Assembly: GCA_045595425.1 (NCBI GenBank)
Contig: JAZOAL010000019.1
Coordinates: 1 to 26,084, forward strand
Direction of reading: 5' to 3'
Source of the DNA: SIG710 sp045595425
GTDB lineage: Bacteria; Bacillota; Clostridia; Oscillospirales; CAG-272
Length of the DNA: 26,084 bases
The position numbers were made by a program, and so were the translations under genes. Every line of letters starts with the position of its first letter. Position 1 is the first letter of the stretch. Shown here piece by piece: positions 8,963-16,311 of this stretch. The notes under the pieces were generated by a model. That model saw only the letters and a program-made list of their open reading frames with translations, searched no databases and had not been told where the DNA came from.

Positions 8963-10005
8963 ATCGTTATCTTGTCCTCGCTCTTTATTATCTCGCCGAT
9001 AACATAAGCTTCCTCACCTGCCGCATGGAGAGCTTCGAGAGCCACATCAACCTGATCTGCAGGAACAACAATACTCATACCAACGCCCATATTGAAGGTA
9101 TTGAACATATCTCTCTCGCTGATACCGCCGACCTTTGCGATAAGGTCGAATATAGGAAGAACTTTAACAGAAGCGCGGTTTATTTTAGCTCCGAGACCAT
9201 CGGGAATACTTCTCGGAATATTTTCATAGAAGCCGCCGCCTGTGATATGCGAAATACCCTTGACATCCACTTTCTCAATAAGAGACAGAACAGATTTAAC
9301 GTATATTTTTGTCGGCGTGAGAAGAGTTTCCGCAATGCTCTTTCCACCAAGCTCGGCATTTGGAGCATATAGCGAATCCGGGTTATTATCAATATCAAAT
9401 ACCTTGCGCACAAGAGAAAATCCGTTTGAATGTATTCCGCTTGAAGGCAGAGCTATAACAACATCGCCCTCCGCCATTCTCTTGTTGTCAAGTATCTTTT
9501 TCTTATCAACTATGCCAACAGCAAAGCCTGCAAGGTCATATTCCTCTGTGGGCATCATGCCTGGATGCTCAGCAGTCTCGCCGCCGATCAGCGCCGCTCC
9601 CGACTGCACACAGCCTTCGGCAACACCGCTGACGATCTCAGCGATCTTCTCGGGTATGTTCTTTCCGCAAGCGATATAATCAAGGAAAAACAGAGGCTTC
9701 GCTCCACAGCAGATAATGTCGTTTACGCACATGGCAACCGCATCGATACCGATAGTATCATGCTTATCCATAAGGATCGCCATCTTTACCTTTGTTCCGC
9801 ATCCGTCGGTTCCCGAAACCAGCACAGGCTCTTCCATACCTGCAACCGGGAGACCAAAGCAACCGCCAAATCCGCCAACGTCGTCAAGACAGCCCTCGTT
9901 TCTCGTGCGTGCAATATGCTTCTTCATAAGCTCAACGGCCTTGTAGCCCGCTGTTATATCAACACCGGCAGCCGCATAGCTTTCGGAAAATGATTTATTA
10001 CTCAT
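8956..10005 (-). CDS. purM: Phosphoribosylformylglycinamidine cyclo-ligase (AIR synthetase)
   Basis: This 349-residue enzyme closes the imidazole ring, converting FGAM and ATP to AIR. Family landmarks include ESYAAAGVDITAGY at the N-terminus, SGTDGCGTKVKMA (nucleotide site), MCVNDIICCGAKPLFFLDY, LIGGETAEHPGMM, PSSGIHSNGFSLVRKVF and ISHITGGGFYENIPR. Length is standard. ATG 10005 follows AAAGGAACTG. The stop overlaps the start of the FNT gene by 7 bases. It is a normal, complete member of the operon with no missing motif. Confidence 0.97.
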   Translation of the reverse strand: MSNKSFSESYAAAGVDITAGYKAVELMKKHIARTRNEGCLDDVGGFGGCFGLPVAGMEEPVLVSGTDGCGTKVKMAILMDKHDTIGIDAVAMCVNDIICCGAKPLFFLDYIACGKNIPEKIAEIVSGVAEGCVQSGAALIGGETAEHPGMMPTEEYDLAGFAVGIVDKKKILDNKRMAEGDVVIALPSSGIHSNGFSLVRKVFDIDNNPDSLYAPNAELGGKSIAETLLTPTKIYVKSVLSLIEKVDVKGISHITGGGFYENIPRSIPDGLGAKINRASVKVLPIFDLIAKVGGISERDMFNTFNMGVGMSIVVPADQVDVALEALHAAGEEAYVIGEIIKSEDKITIC

Positions 10006-10030
10006 TTTTATCAGTTCCTTTCAAAATGTT

Positions 10031-11455
10031 TTATCCTTTACCGTTCCAGCAATAGGTGCAAAGCTTACACTTATCAATACCTATCGCCTTGATGATTCCC
10101 TCAAGAGACTGGAATTCAAGTGATTCAAAATGAAGCTTCTCGCATATAGCCTTGCGCAATTTCTTCCCGCGCTCGGTACTGCCATCGCTGTATTCTTCGA
10201 TATGCTTCAGTCCTTCCTCGCCTTCAAGCTCATCAATCACACGTCTCGCAATGAGCTCCATCTCGCTTCCCGAGGAGGAAAAATTAAGATACTTACAGCA
10301 ATACATGACCGGAGGGCAAGCCGAGCGCATATGAACGCTCTTTGCACCGTGATCATAAAGAAAATCAACAGTCTCTTTGAGCTGTGTACCTCTGACTATG
10401 GAATCGTCGACAAAAAGTAAATTCTTATCTTGAATCAGTTCATGAACGGGGATCTGCTTCATCTTTGCCACTCGGTTTCTGTCCCTCTGATTTGAGGGCA
10501 TAAAGCTTCGCGGCCAGGTGGGTGTATACTTGATAAAGGGACGCGCAAAGGGCACGCCGCTCTTATTTGCATATCCTATAGCATGGGGGGTTCCCGAATC
10601 GGGCACGCCGCAGGCATAGTCAATATCCTGTGCAAGTCCCCTTTCTCGGTCTGCCTCCGCCATAATTTCGCCATTGCGGTATCGCATTGTTTCAACATTC
10701 ACGCCCTCATAATTTGATGTGGAATATCCATAATACGACCACAGAAATGCACATATCTTCATTTTGTCACCGGGTGCAACAAGCTGTTCCACCCCTTCGC
10801 ATGAAAATTCAACTATCTCACCGGGACCCAGCTCCCTTTCATCCTCAAAACCAAGCTTTTTATAGGCAAATGACTCGAAGGTTGCGCAGTATCCGTCCTC
10901 GCTTTTTCCTATCAGAACGGGAGTTCTGCCCATTTTGTCTCTTGCGGCAATAATGTTTCCGCCGTTTTTGAGAATAAGGATCGAAGCCGAGCCATCGATA
11001 ACCTCCTGAGCAAACTTAATACCGTCGGTAAAATTATCCTTCTGACCGATAAGAGCCGCCACAAGCTCGGTGGAATTCACCTTGCCGCCTGTCATGGCAT
11101 TGAACTGACCGTGGGTATGGTCAAAATACTCCCCCAGAAGTTCATCCGAGTTATTCACCGCGCCAACTATGCAGATCGCAAAGGTCCCGAGCTTCGAGCG
11201 GATGAGCAGAGGCTGGGGATCGCTGTCGCTGATACAGCCTATAGCACTGTTGCCGCTCATCTCATCGAAGATATTCTCAAATTTTGTTCTGAAAGGCGAG
11301 TTTTGTATATTGTGAATCGTTCTCTGCAGGCCATCGGTCTCATTATAGGCCGCCATACCTGCGCGGCGAGTTCCAAGGTGCGAATGATAATCCGTACCGA
11401 AGAACACGTCCATCATTGCGTCACGCTTCAGTGCCGCTCCGAAAAATCCACCCAT
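10031..11455 (-). CDS. purF: Amidophosphoribosyltransferase with degenerate glutaminase site
   Basis: PurF makes phosphoribosylamine from PRPP, the first step of purine synthesis. This 474-residue protein has the expected two-domain shape: an N-terminal Ntn-type glutaminase domain (about 1-225) and a phosphoribosyltransferase domain with the PRPP loop FVDDSIVRGT (348-357). C-terminal cysteines (C466, C469), with C235 and C386/C387, could bind an Fe-S cluster as in Bacillus PurF. The glutaminase nucleophile is missing. The chain starts MGGFFG where the family has Cys right after Met or a short propeptide; the expected HVRY-T stretch reads GCISDSDP, and the NGN-type oxyanion region reads VGAVNN. 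ATG 11455 follows GGGAGG 13 bases after the purC stop, and the preceding in-frame codons give no Cys start. It may use ammonia or an unknown partner. The PurF family call is secure; glutamine use is doubtful. Confidence 0.9.
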   Translation of the reverse strand: MGGFFGAALKRDAMMDVFFGTDYHSHLGTRRAGMAAYNETDGLQRTIHNIQNSPFRTKFENIFDEMSGNSAIGCISDSDPQPLLIRSKLGTFAICIVGAVNNSDELLGEYFDHTHGQFNAMTGGKVNSTELVAALIGQKDNFTDGIKFAQEVIDGSASILILKNGGNIIAARDKMGRTPVLIGKSEDGYCATFESFAYKKLGFEDERELGPGEIVEFSCEGVEQLVAPGDKMKICAFLWSYYGYSTSNYEGVNVETMRYRNGEIMAEADRERGLAQDIDYACGVPDSGTPHAIGYANKSGVPFARPFIKYTPTWPRSFMPSNQRDRNRVAKMKQIPVHELIQDKNLLFVDDSIVRGTQLKETVDFLYDHGAKSVHMRSACPPVMYCCKYLNFSSSGSEMELIARRVIDELEGEEGLKHIEEYSDGSTERGKKLRKAICEKLHFESLEFQSLEGIIKAIGIDKCKLCTYCWNGKG

Positions 11456-11468
11456 ATGACCTCCCGCT

Positions 11469-12149
11469 TTAAGCGAAGAACAGCTCAGAGAGTGTCATGG
11501 GGTCTATATACTTGCCGTCTTTATAAACGCGCATATTGCCGGATGCGATCTCGTCGATAAGCATAACCTTGCCCTCTGCATCGTAACCGAACTCAAATTT
11601 GATATCATAAAGAACAAGACCCTTTTCTTTCAGATCATCAGCAACTATCTGAGTGATCTTCTGAGTCATAGTCTTGATATCATCATACTGCTCTGCAGTC
11701 ATAACGCCAAGGTCAACAAGACCGTCCTTGGTAACAAGCGGATCGCCCTTTTCGTCATTCTTAAATGTTGTTTCAACATATGCAGGAAGGTCGTCGCCCT
11801 CGTTGCAATAATCGCTGTAGCGGCGATAGAAAGAACCCACAGCCTTATGACGGCAGATAACCTCAAGGCCCTTACCGAACACCTTGCCGGGAAGAACCTC
11901 CATGGTTGTGTTTGCAAGGTCAGCACTCACATAATGTGTCTTGATGCCTGCCGCATTGACCTTTTCAAAGAAATAGATTGACATACGGAGATTAACGTCT
12001 CCAACACCGTCGATCGTAAGACCAACAGAATTTTCACCGGGATCAAAAACGCCGTCCTTACCGGTGCAGTCATCCTTAAATTTAAGAAGGTAGTTTCCAT
12101 TTTCAAGTGCAAAAACGTCCTTTGTTTTTCCTGTGTAAACGAGTTTCAT
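11469..12149 (-). CDS. purC: SAICAR synthase
   Basis: This 226-residue cytosolic enzyme joins aspartate to CAIR with ATP, giving SAICAR. The start LVYTGKTKDVF matches the family opening (Y-GK-K-vy), followed by KDDCTGKDG, the substrate region EVICRHKAVGSFYRRY and the ATP-site strand IKFEFGYDAEGKVMLIDEI. After DEI, most PurC proteins read SPDTCR or similar; here it reads ASGNMRVYKDGKYIDPM, a divergent ending, but the acidic core is retained. It lies 29 bases after purE and 13 before purF. Adenylosuccinate lyase (PurB), which acts next, is not encoded in this window. Confidence 0.94.
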   Translation of the reverse strand: MKLVYTGKTKDVFALENGNYLLKFKDDCTGKDGVFDPGENSVGLTIDGVGDVNLRMSIYFFEKVNAAGIKTHYVSADLANTTMEVLPGKVFGKGLEVICRHKAVGSFYRRYSDYCNEGDDLPAYVETTFKNDEKGDPLVTKDGLVDLGVMTAEQYDDIKTMTQKITQIVADDLKEKGLVLYDIKFEFGYDAEGKVMLIDEIASGNMRVYKDGKYIDPMTLSELFFA

Positions 12150-12178
12150 ATTCTTATTCTCCTTATGTTATAAAAAAT

Positions 12179-12673
12179 TTACTTATTAAATTCCGCCTCA
12201 ACTGCGGCGTTTTTTTCCAGAACTTTTTTTGCGTCCGATATGCGCTTTGAATCAAGCTTGGCGGCAAGCTCATCATCGCTTATAGCCAGCATCTCGGCGG
12301 CAAGCAAAGCGGCATTGGCGCCCCCATCGATGGCAACAGTAGCTACAGGTATGCCTGAAGGCATCTGAACTGTTGACAGCAGGGCATCAATGCCGTCAAG
12401 ATTTGTGGATTTGCAGGGTATTCCGATAACGGGAAGAGTTGTGTTTGCGGCAATTGCGCCTGCAAGGTGAGCCGCCATTCCCGCCGCGGCTATCATAACT
12501 CCAAAGCCGTTACGCTTTGCGTTGCGTGCAAAATCACCTGCTTCTGCAGGAGTTCTGTGCGCAGAATAAACGTGTACTTCAAAGGAAATCCCGAGGGATG
12601 CAAGGGTATCGGTGCATTTGCGGATAATGGGAAGATCGCTGTCACTGCCCATAACGATTCCTACTTTTTTCAT
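12179..12673 (-). CDS. purE: N5-carboxyaminoimidazole ribonucleotide mutase (PurE)
   Basis: This 164-residue protein is the first gene of the purine operon and makes CAIR. Visible are the N-terminal GSDSDLP, the SAHRTP motif with catalytic His39, GMAAHLAGAIAANTTLPVIG and MPSGIPVATVAIDGG. SAHRTP is the class I form, which normally works with PurK to supply N5-CAIR, yet no purK lies in the window. It must be elsewhere or the enzyme uses another route. An in-frame ATG four codons upstream (12685) is part of the ribosome binding site ATGGAGG, so ATG 12673 is chosen. Expression is set by the ZTP riboswitch and terminator in the leader at 12697-12822. Confidence 0.95.
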   Translation of the reverse strand: MKKVGIVMGSDSDLPIIRKCTDTLASLGISFEVHVYSAHRTPAEAGDFARNAKRNGFGVMIAAAGMAAHLAGAIAANTTLPVIGIPCKSTNLDGIDALLSTVQMPSGIPVATVAIDGGANAALLAAEMLAISDDELAAKLDSKRISDAKKVLEKNAAVEAEFNK

Positions 12674-12696
12674 AGTAACCTCCATATTGTTTTCAA

Positions 12697-12748
12697 ATAA
12701 AAACTAAAAGGGTGCACTTATTCCGTTTATAAGGAATTAAGTGCGCCC
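12697..12748 (-). terminator. Intrinsic terminator of the ZTP riboswitch (attenuator)
   Basis: On the minus strand GGGCGCACTTAATTCC pairs with GGAATAAGTGCACCC: 15 base pairs with one C-A mismatch and one bulged A, and an 8-base loop. A T-rich tract (TTTTAGTTTTT) follows. The hairpin is 12710-12748. Its 5' arm starts with the GGGC that forms the last aptamer helix (P3), so ligand-bound aptamer and full terminator are mutually exclusive. It lies about 25 bases before the purE ribosome binding site. Confidence 0.92.
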
Positions 12749-12822
12749 AGACGGTCGGCATGTATTAGATTCCTGTTCCACTATGGTTATTCTTCCATAA
12801 TTATCCGTCAGTCGCAGAAATC
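12743..12822 (-). ncRNA. ZTP (pfl) riboswitch aptamer
   Basis: The minus-strand leader of purE carries the ZTP riboswitch layout. P1 is GATTTCTG (12815-12822) with CAGGAATC (12768-12775). The conserved GCGACTGACGG follows P1. P2 is ATTATGG (12795-12801) with CCATAGT (12780-12786), then GGAACAG. The 3' domain GCCGACCGTCTGGGC forms a small P3. A pseudoknot pairs GACGG (12805-12809) with CCGTC (12750-12754); this matches the usual GGCGG/CCGCC with a compensatory change, a good sign of real structure. Known biology: ZMP/ZTP builds up when 10-formyl-THF is short and switches such genes on. Here it should block the overlapping terminator and turn on the whole purine operon. Confidence 0.93.
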
Positions 12823-12839
12823 CGTTTTTCATCTCTTAA

Positions 12840-12868
12840 ATGATAACATATTTCGACCTTTTTGTCAA
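12840..12868 (-). promoter_or_regulatory. Promoter of the purine operon
   Basis: Minus-strand TTGACA (12863-12868) and TATCAT (12840-12845) with exactly 17 bases between, plus a TG one base before the -10 box. This is a near-consensus housekeeping promoter. Transcription would start near 12833, about 10 bases before the riboswitch P1 helix. Confidence 0.88.
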
Positions 12869-12964
12869 GAAAAATATTATATTTTTACGACTTTTGGAGA
12901 GTTGCACAATCCTCATGTTTCGGCAGGTTGATTTCAGTCAAATTTCGCACAACGCCCCGCAATA

Positions 12965-12995
12965 TAAAAATTCCCCGAAGCTCAGCTCCGGGGAA
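12965..12995 (-). terminator. Terminator after the Gfo/Idh gene
   Basis: The minus strand has an 11-pair hairpin, TTCCCCGGAGC with GCTTCGGGGAA (one G-T pair, three-base loop), at 12971-12995, followed by TTTTTATATT. It lies 19 bases after the oxidoreductase stop and before the purine promoter, so it separates the two transcripts. Confidence 0.9.
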
Positions 12996-13014
12996 TAAAT
13001 GCGTAATTATTAAA

Positions 13015-14178
13015 TCAGCACTCGGGAATAACGATCTCGATCTCGCGGCCGAGAGCGTTAGACTTAACGATACCGTCAAGAATTGCCTGGTTGTAGATGA
13101 TATCAGCAGAAGGAACAGGAGCCTTGCCGCCCTCTTTGCAAGCATCGAGGAAGGAACGAACCTTAGCATCCCAAAGATTGATGTCGGCAAGAAGCGGAAC
13201 AACCGTTTCAACCTGCGCGCCTGCAACCTCGTGATAGATAGTCATAGGCTTGTCGAGAGTACCGTTCCAGCAGTCTGTAGAAGGAACACGGAGACCACCC
13301 TTTGTTCCGAGGAAGATTGTATCACCGGGGGTGTTGATGTTCATAGCCCAAGCTATACGGAAGTCGAGAGTAACGCCGCCTTCGAGACGAACGAATGCAG
13401 CTGCGAAGTCATCAACGCCAAACTTTGCTGCGTACTCGGGATGGCCCTTCATTACATAGTTGGAGTAATTGGGGTCAGTACCAAAGAATGCGGACTTGTA
13501 ACCCGAAACTGTGAGAGGCTTCGGATTACCGAGAGCGTTGAGAACGAGGTCGAGAGAATAGCATCCGATATCGCCGAGTGCACCGAGACCTGCTGTCTCA
13601 TCCTCAATGAAGGTTGTGCCGAAGGGGGTAGGAATACCTCTTCTTCTGCCGCCGCCGGTCTGAACATAGTATATATCTCCGAGCTCGCCGCTCTGAACGA
13701 TCTTCTTGATCATCTGCATATTGGGGCTGAATCTGGGCTGGAAGCCGATAGAAATAACCTTACCGCTTCTCTTCTCTGCCTTAACGATCTCAGCTGCTTC
13801 CTCGATGGTTACGCACATAGGCTTCTCGAGAAGAACATTGATGCCGTTATCAAGAGCATAGATAGCGGGACCTGCATGCTGACGGTTGTATGTACAAATA
13901 GATACAGCGTCAAGATTGAGACTCTTGTCATCGATCAATTCCTTGTGGGATGCGTAGTCGGTCTTAGCACCCTCTATACCGAATTTCTTCATGAAGGCTT
14001 CCGCCTTGCCGGGGATAAGGTCTGCTGCTGCAACGATCTCAACATCGGGCTGTCTCATATAAGCCTCGATGTGAGCCTCTGCGATCCAACCTGTGCCTAT
14101 GATAGCTACGCGCATCTTCTTCGAAGTATCAACAGTCTTAACTTCCTGATTTTTCTCAAAAGCAAACAAATCTGCCAT
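13015..14178 (-). CDS. Gfo/Idh/MocA-family NAD(P)-dependent oxidoreductase
   Basis: This 387-residue cytosolic protein is a Gfo/Idh/MocA dehydrogenase, a family that oxidises or reduces sugars, inositols and related polyols. The Rossmann motif IGTGWIAEAH is at 27-36, the catalytic-lysine motif EKP at 118-120, and the second-domain motif GDIGCY at 202-207, where many members have His in place of Tyr. About 20 residues precede the Rossmann strand. The upstream ATG (14178) is still preferred because GGAGG sits just before it; MRVAII at residue 22 has no such site. It follows a TIM-barrel isomerase-like gene by 70 bases and probably shares its promoter. The pairing with a sugar isomerase/epimerase and an AraC regulator suggests catabolism of a sugar or cyclitol; the substrate cannot be named. 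Confidence 0.9.
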   Translation of the reverse strand: MADLFAFEKNQEVKTVDTSKKMRVAIIGTGWIAEAHIEAYMRQPDVEIVAAADLIPGKAEAFMKKFGIEGAKTDYASHKELIDDKSLNLDAVSICTYNRQHAGPAIYALDNGINVLLEKPMCVTIEEAAEIVKAEKRSGKVISIGFQPRFSPNMQMIKKIVQSGELGDIYYVQTGGGRRRGIPTPFGTTFIEDETAGLGALGDIGCYSLDLVLNALGNPKPLTVSGYKSAFFGTDPNYSNYVMKGHPEYAAKFGVDDFAAAFVRLEGGVTLDFRIAWAMNINTPGDTIFLGTKGGLRVPSTDCWNGTLDKPMTIYHEVAGAQVETVVPLLADINLWDAKVRSFLDACKEGGKAPVPSADIIYNQAILDGIVKSNALGREIEIVIPEC

Positions 14179-14248
14179 GGGAAAATCCTCCTTTTAATAT
14201 AGAGTTTTGTTTTTATATACTGACAAAAGAGCTCTTGCTCATTTGCAA

Positions 14249-15061
14249 TCAGTTTCCGAGAGCCAAGAGATACTTGCGGGACATTTCGATAGACTCAAGA
14301 GGAGTCTTTCCCATGCTGGGTCTGTCCTGCTCAACAACAACCCATTCTGTGCCTGCTTCTTCGCAAGCCTTAAGAATACCGTACCAATCCTGGCAGCCAT
14401 AGCCAACGGGACGAAGCTCAAAAACAGGTGCCGCCGTAACCTTCTTTTCTATACCGATAAGCTCATACATATCATCGGACTTGGCACCGACAAAATCCTT
14501 CAGATGAACAACGGGAGCTCTGCCGCTGTACTTCTTTACATAGCTCGCGGGATCCTCGCCGCCAATGTTTACCCAGCAGGTATCAAGCTCTGTTGCAAGA
14601 AGGTCTGCGGAAACGGTATCATAGAGCATATCGAGCGCGTATGTATCATCTATCTTAATAAATTCAAAATCATGGTTGTGATAAAGAAGCTTAATGCCCT
14701 GCTTCTTACATTCTTCGCCGATCATCTTGATATCTGCAACAGTCTTTAACCAACCCGGTGTGCCGGGACGATCCTCTTCGCAAAGATAAGGAACAGCAAT
14801 ATATTTGCAACCGATCTTTACATAGTCTGCAACGGTTTTTGCGGTGTTTTCAACCAGATCCTTCAGCGGAACATGAGCAGAGATCGGAACGAGACCAATC
14901 TCTTCGCACATAGCCTTAACAGCCTCGGGCTCATTGCCGTAAAGACCTGCAAACTCAACGCCGTCATAGCCCATAGCCTTTATTTTTTCAAGAGTTCCGC
15001 GAAAATCGGCCGCAGCATCATCGCGAACCGAATAAACCTGAACAGCTACCGAAAATTTCAT
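14249..15061 (-). CDS. Sugar-phosphate isomerase/epimerase-like TIM barrel (AP endonuclease 2 superfamily)
   Basis: This 270-residue protein has the xylose-isomerase-like TIM-barrel pattern of sugar epimerases such as IolE/IolH relatives. It starts with a VQVYSVRDD strand, then GYDGVEFAGLYG, ISAHVP, LLYHNHDFEF, ELDTCWV, VVHLKDF and VVVEQDRP. The acidic and histidine residues in the last five strands are the usual metal ligands. Start ATG 15061 follows GGAGG; an in-frame ATG six codons upstream lacks a site. It is the first gene of a two-gene transcript with the oxidoreductase, driven by the promoter at 15117-15145. The reaction is unknown; isomerisation or epimerisation of a sugar or keto-inositol is the likely class. 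Confidence 0.87.
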   Translation of the reverse strand: MKFSVAVQVYSVRDDAAADFRGTLEKIKAMGYDGVEFAGLYGNEPEAVKAMCEEIGLVPISAHVPLKDLVENTAKTVADYVKIGCKYIAVPYLCEEDRPGTPGWLKTVADIKMIGEECKKQGIKLLYHNHDFEFIKIDDTYALDMLYDTVSADLLATELDTCWVNIGGEDPASYVKKYSGRAPVVHLKDFVGAKSDDMYELIGIEKKVTAAPVFELRPVGYGCQDWYGILKACEEAGTEWVVVEQDRPSMGKTPLESIEMSRKYLLALGN

Positions 15062-15116
15062 AATTATCCTCCAAAGCATATATATCAGAATATACAGTTA
15101 TAAATTTTCTAATGTT

Positions 15117-15145
15117 ATTATAAGACATATTCAGCTATATTACAA
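15117..15145 (-). promoter_or_regulatory. Promoter of the isomerase-oxidoreductase pair
   Basis: Minus-strand TTGTAA (15140-15145), 17 bases, then a perfect TATAAT (15117-15122). The weaker -35 box fits an activator-dependent promoter, in keeping with the divergent AraC-type gene. Start of transcription would be near 15110, about 50 bases before the ATG. Confidence 0.75.
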
Positions 15146-15310
15146 GACATTTGTGGGTGTATATCAGACAAAAATTGCTGTGATTAAAGTCCTGCCAAAT
15201 TCGGGGCAAAAAACGGCAAATCGGCATTGAAAACTGCCGCCAACATTGAATTATATACGGTTACCGTGTTCTCATGTTAATATTCAAGTCCGCGCACCAT
15301 TGATAATAAT

Positions 15311-15351
15311 ATAGCGTAATTTTACTGTTTTTGTGCATTAAATTGCGCTAT
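15311..15351. repeat. Imperfect inverted repeat, candidate operator
   Basis: Arms 15311-15324 and 15338-15351 are inverted copies around the core ATAGCG-AATTT with two mismatches and a 13-base gap. It lies about 70 bases upstream of the regulator's -35 box and about 165 bases from that of the isomerase pair. It could bind a dimeric regulator; it is AT-rich enough that chance cannot be excluded. Confidence 0.45.
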
Positions 15352-15421
15352 TCTTCAAAAAACAATATTTGTCAAGTCCGTCAAGGTGGAGAATTTTCGG
15401 AATATCTTTTCCGCAGAACAA

Positions 15422-15450
15422 TTGACATATTCCCCAAACTTATGTATAAT
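15422..15450 (+). promoter_or_regulatory. Promoter of the AraC-type gene
   Basis: TTGACA (15422-15427), 17 bases, TATAAT (15445-15450): both hexamers match the consensus. The expected start near 15457 falls at the ribosome binding site AAGGGGG (15456-15462), so the leader is only about 18 bases long. Confidence 0.88.
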
Positions 15451-15474
15451 AGCATAAGGGGGTGAAGCGATTAG

Positions 15475-16263
15475 ATGATCAATGATTTACTGAAAATTTC
15501 CGCTGTTCGCCATGCTTGGCCAGAGCGCAAAGCCGATTTCATAATCGACAAACCGGAGGGCTTTGGCTCATACGTATTCATACATTTTTGGAATCCCGTT
15601 GACATGATCCTTGACGGCAAACAAATTCGAACCGAGCCGTCCGCTTGCATGGTTTTCGATCCGTCCTATCCGCAAAAATGGAAGCCTCTCCCCGGGGGAA
15701 CCACCCATGACCGGATACATATAGAAGGGGATCTGGCGGCGTTATTCAGGGATGCGGAGCTGGAATTTAACAAAATATATTATCCGAAATCATCAGCTTT
15801 TATAACAGCCATAACAGAAGAGCTTGAAATGGAATATTTCGCAGGCAAACGGCACAGCGAGGTGCTTTGCGACATCAAATTGCGGGAGCTTTTCTACCGC
15901 ATTGCACGCAAATCCGACGCAAATGAACCGAAACGAATCCCTGATGCCGACACCGCAGCAAAGCTGAAGGCACTGCGAAATGAGATTTTCACCGATCTTT
16001 CAAATTGTCCGACAGTTTCCGAAATGGCAAAAAGGCTTTCTGTCAGCGAATCGAAATTTTATGTTATTTATAAAGAGATTTTCGGGATTTCACCAACGAA
16101 GGATATAATAAACGCCCGAATCGAAAATGCCAAAATCTATCTTTCCTCGGGGATTTATTCGGTTGACCAAACGGCTGAGCTGGTGGGATATAAAAACACC
16201 TTTCATTTTATCCGACAGTTTAAGCAGCTTACCGGAAAAACACCGGGGAAATTTCTGAAATAG
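15475..16263 (+). CDS. AraC-family transcriptional regulator
   Basis: This 262-residue protein has a C-terminal AraC-type DNA-binding domain (about 165-262) with two helix-turn-helix units: CPTVSEMAKRLSVSESKFYVIY followed by the linker helix, and SVDQTAELVGYKNTFHFIRQF, ending in the family's TGKTPGKF. The N-terminal 140 residues are weakly cupin-like (FWNPVDMILDGKQI, THDRIHI) and may sense a ligand. ATG 15475 follows AAGGGGGTGA. It is the only plus-strand gene in the window and is divergent from the isomerase/oxidoreductase pair, the usual arrangement for a local sugar-module activator. Its inducer is unknown. A consensus promoter suggests steady expression. Confidence 0.93.
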   Translation: MINDLLKISAVRHAWPERKADFIIDKPEGFGSYVFIHFWNPVDMILDGKQIRTEPSACMVFDPSYPQKWKPLPGGTTHDRIHIEGDLAALFRDAELEFNKIYYPKSSAFITAITEELEMEYFAGKRHSEVLCDIKLRELFYRIARKSDANEPKRIPDADTAAKLKALRNEIFTDLSNCPTVSEMAKRLSVSESKFYVIYKEIFGISPTKDIINARIENAKIYLSSGIYSVDQTAELVGYKNTFHFIRQFKQLTGKTPGKFLK

Positions 16264-16268
16264 CAAAC

Positions 16269-16294
16269 GGGGCTGTTGCTAATGCAACAGCCCC
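16269..16294. terminator. Bidirectional terminator between the AraC gene and the surface-protein gene
   Basis: GGGGCTGTTGC (16269-16279) and GCAACAGCCCC (16284-16294) form a perfect 11-pair stem with loop TAAT. It lies 6 bases after the regulator's stop and 18 bases beyond the stop of the convergent minus-strand gene. The tails are only moderately T-rich on both sides, so it may serve both transcripts. Confidence 0.85.
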
Positions 16295-16311
16295 ACCTAT
16301 TTAAATTTATA

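Larger units (their letters stand above)
15062..15474. other. Divergent intergenic region between the sugar module and araC-type gene
   Basis: This 413-base AT-rich stretch has no convincing gene. It holds the two divergent promoters listed separately and several repeats that could be operators. ATAGCGTAATTTTA (15311-15324) is mirrored by TAATTTAATGCG-like sequence on the other strand at 15338-15351, giving 14-base arms with two mismatches. GGCAAA occurs at 15205 and 15215, with GGCATT at 15223. CATTGAA occurs directly repeated at 15225 and 15244. Such spacing is plausible for an AraC-type regulator, but none of these is a proven site. Confidence 0.6.

Noticed and set aside
11455..11475. Upstream alternative start restoring the PurF cysteine
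   Set aside because: The in-frame codons before ATG 11455 carry the ribosome binding site (GGA, GGT, CAT) and no ATG-Cys start.
12697..12822. Guanine/adenine or THF riboswitch in front of purE
   Set aside because: Core sequences of those classes are absent, while the pfl-type GCGACTGACGG and GCCGACCGTCTGGGC with matching pseudoknot fit ZTP.
12862..14202. Plus-strand open frame of 446 codons opposite the Gfo/Idh gene
   Set aside because: It lies against a well-supported oxidoreductase, starts inside the purine promoter region and has no recognisable domain.
14179..14248. Second promoter in the gap between the isomerase and oxidoreductase genes
   Set aside because: A TTGTCA and an AT-rich -10 can be drawn, but the spacing is 19 bases and the match is weak; read-through from the upstream promoter is simpler.
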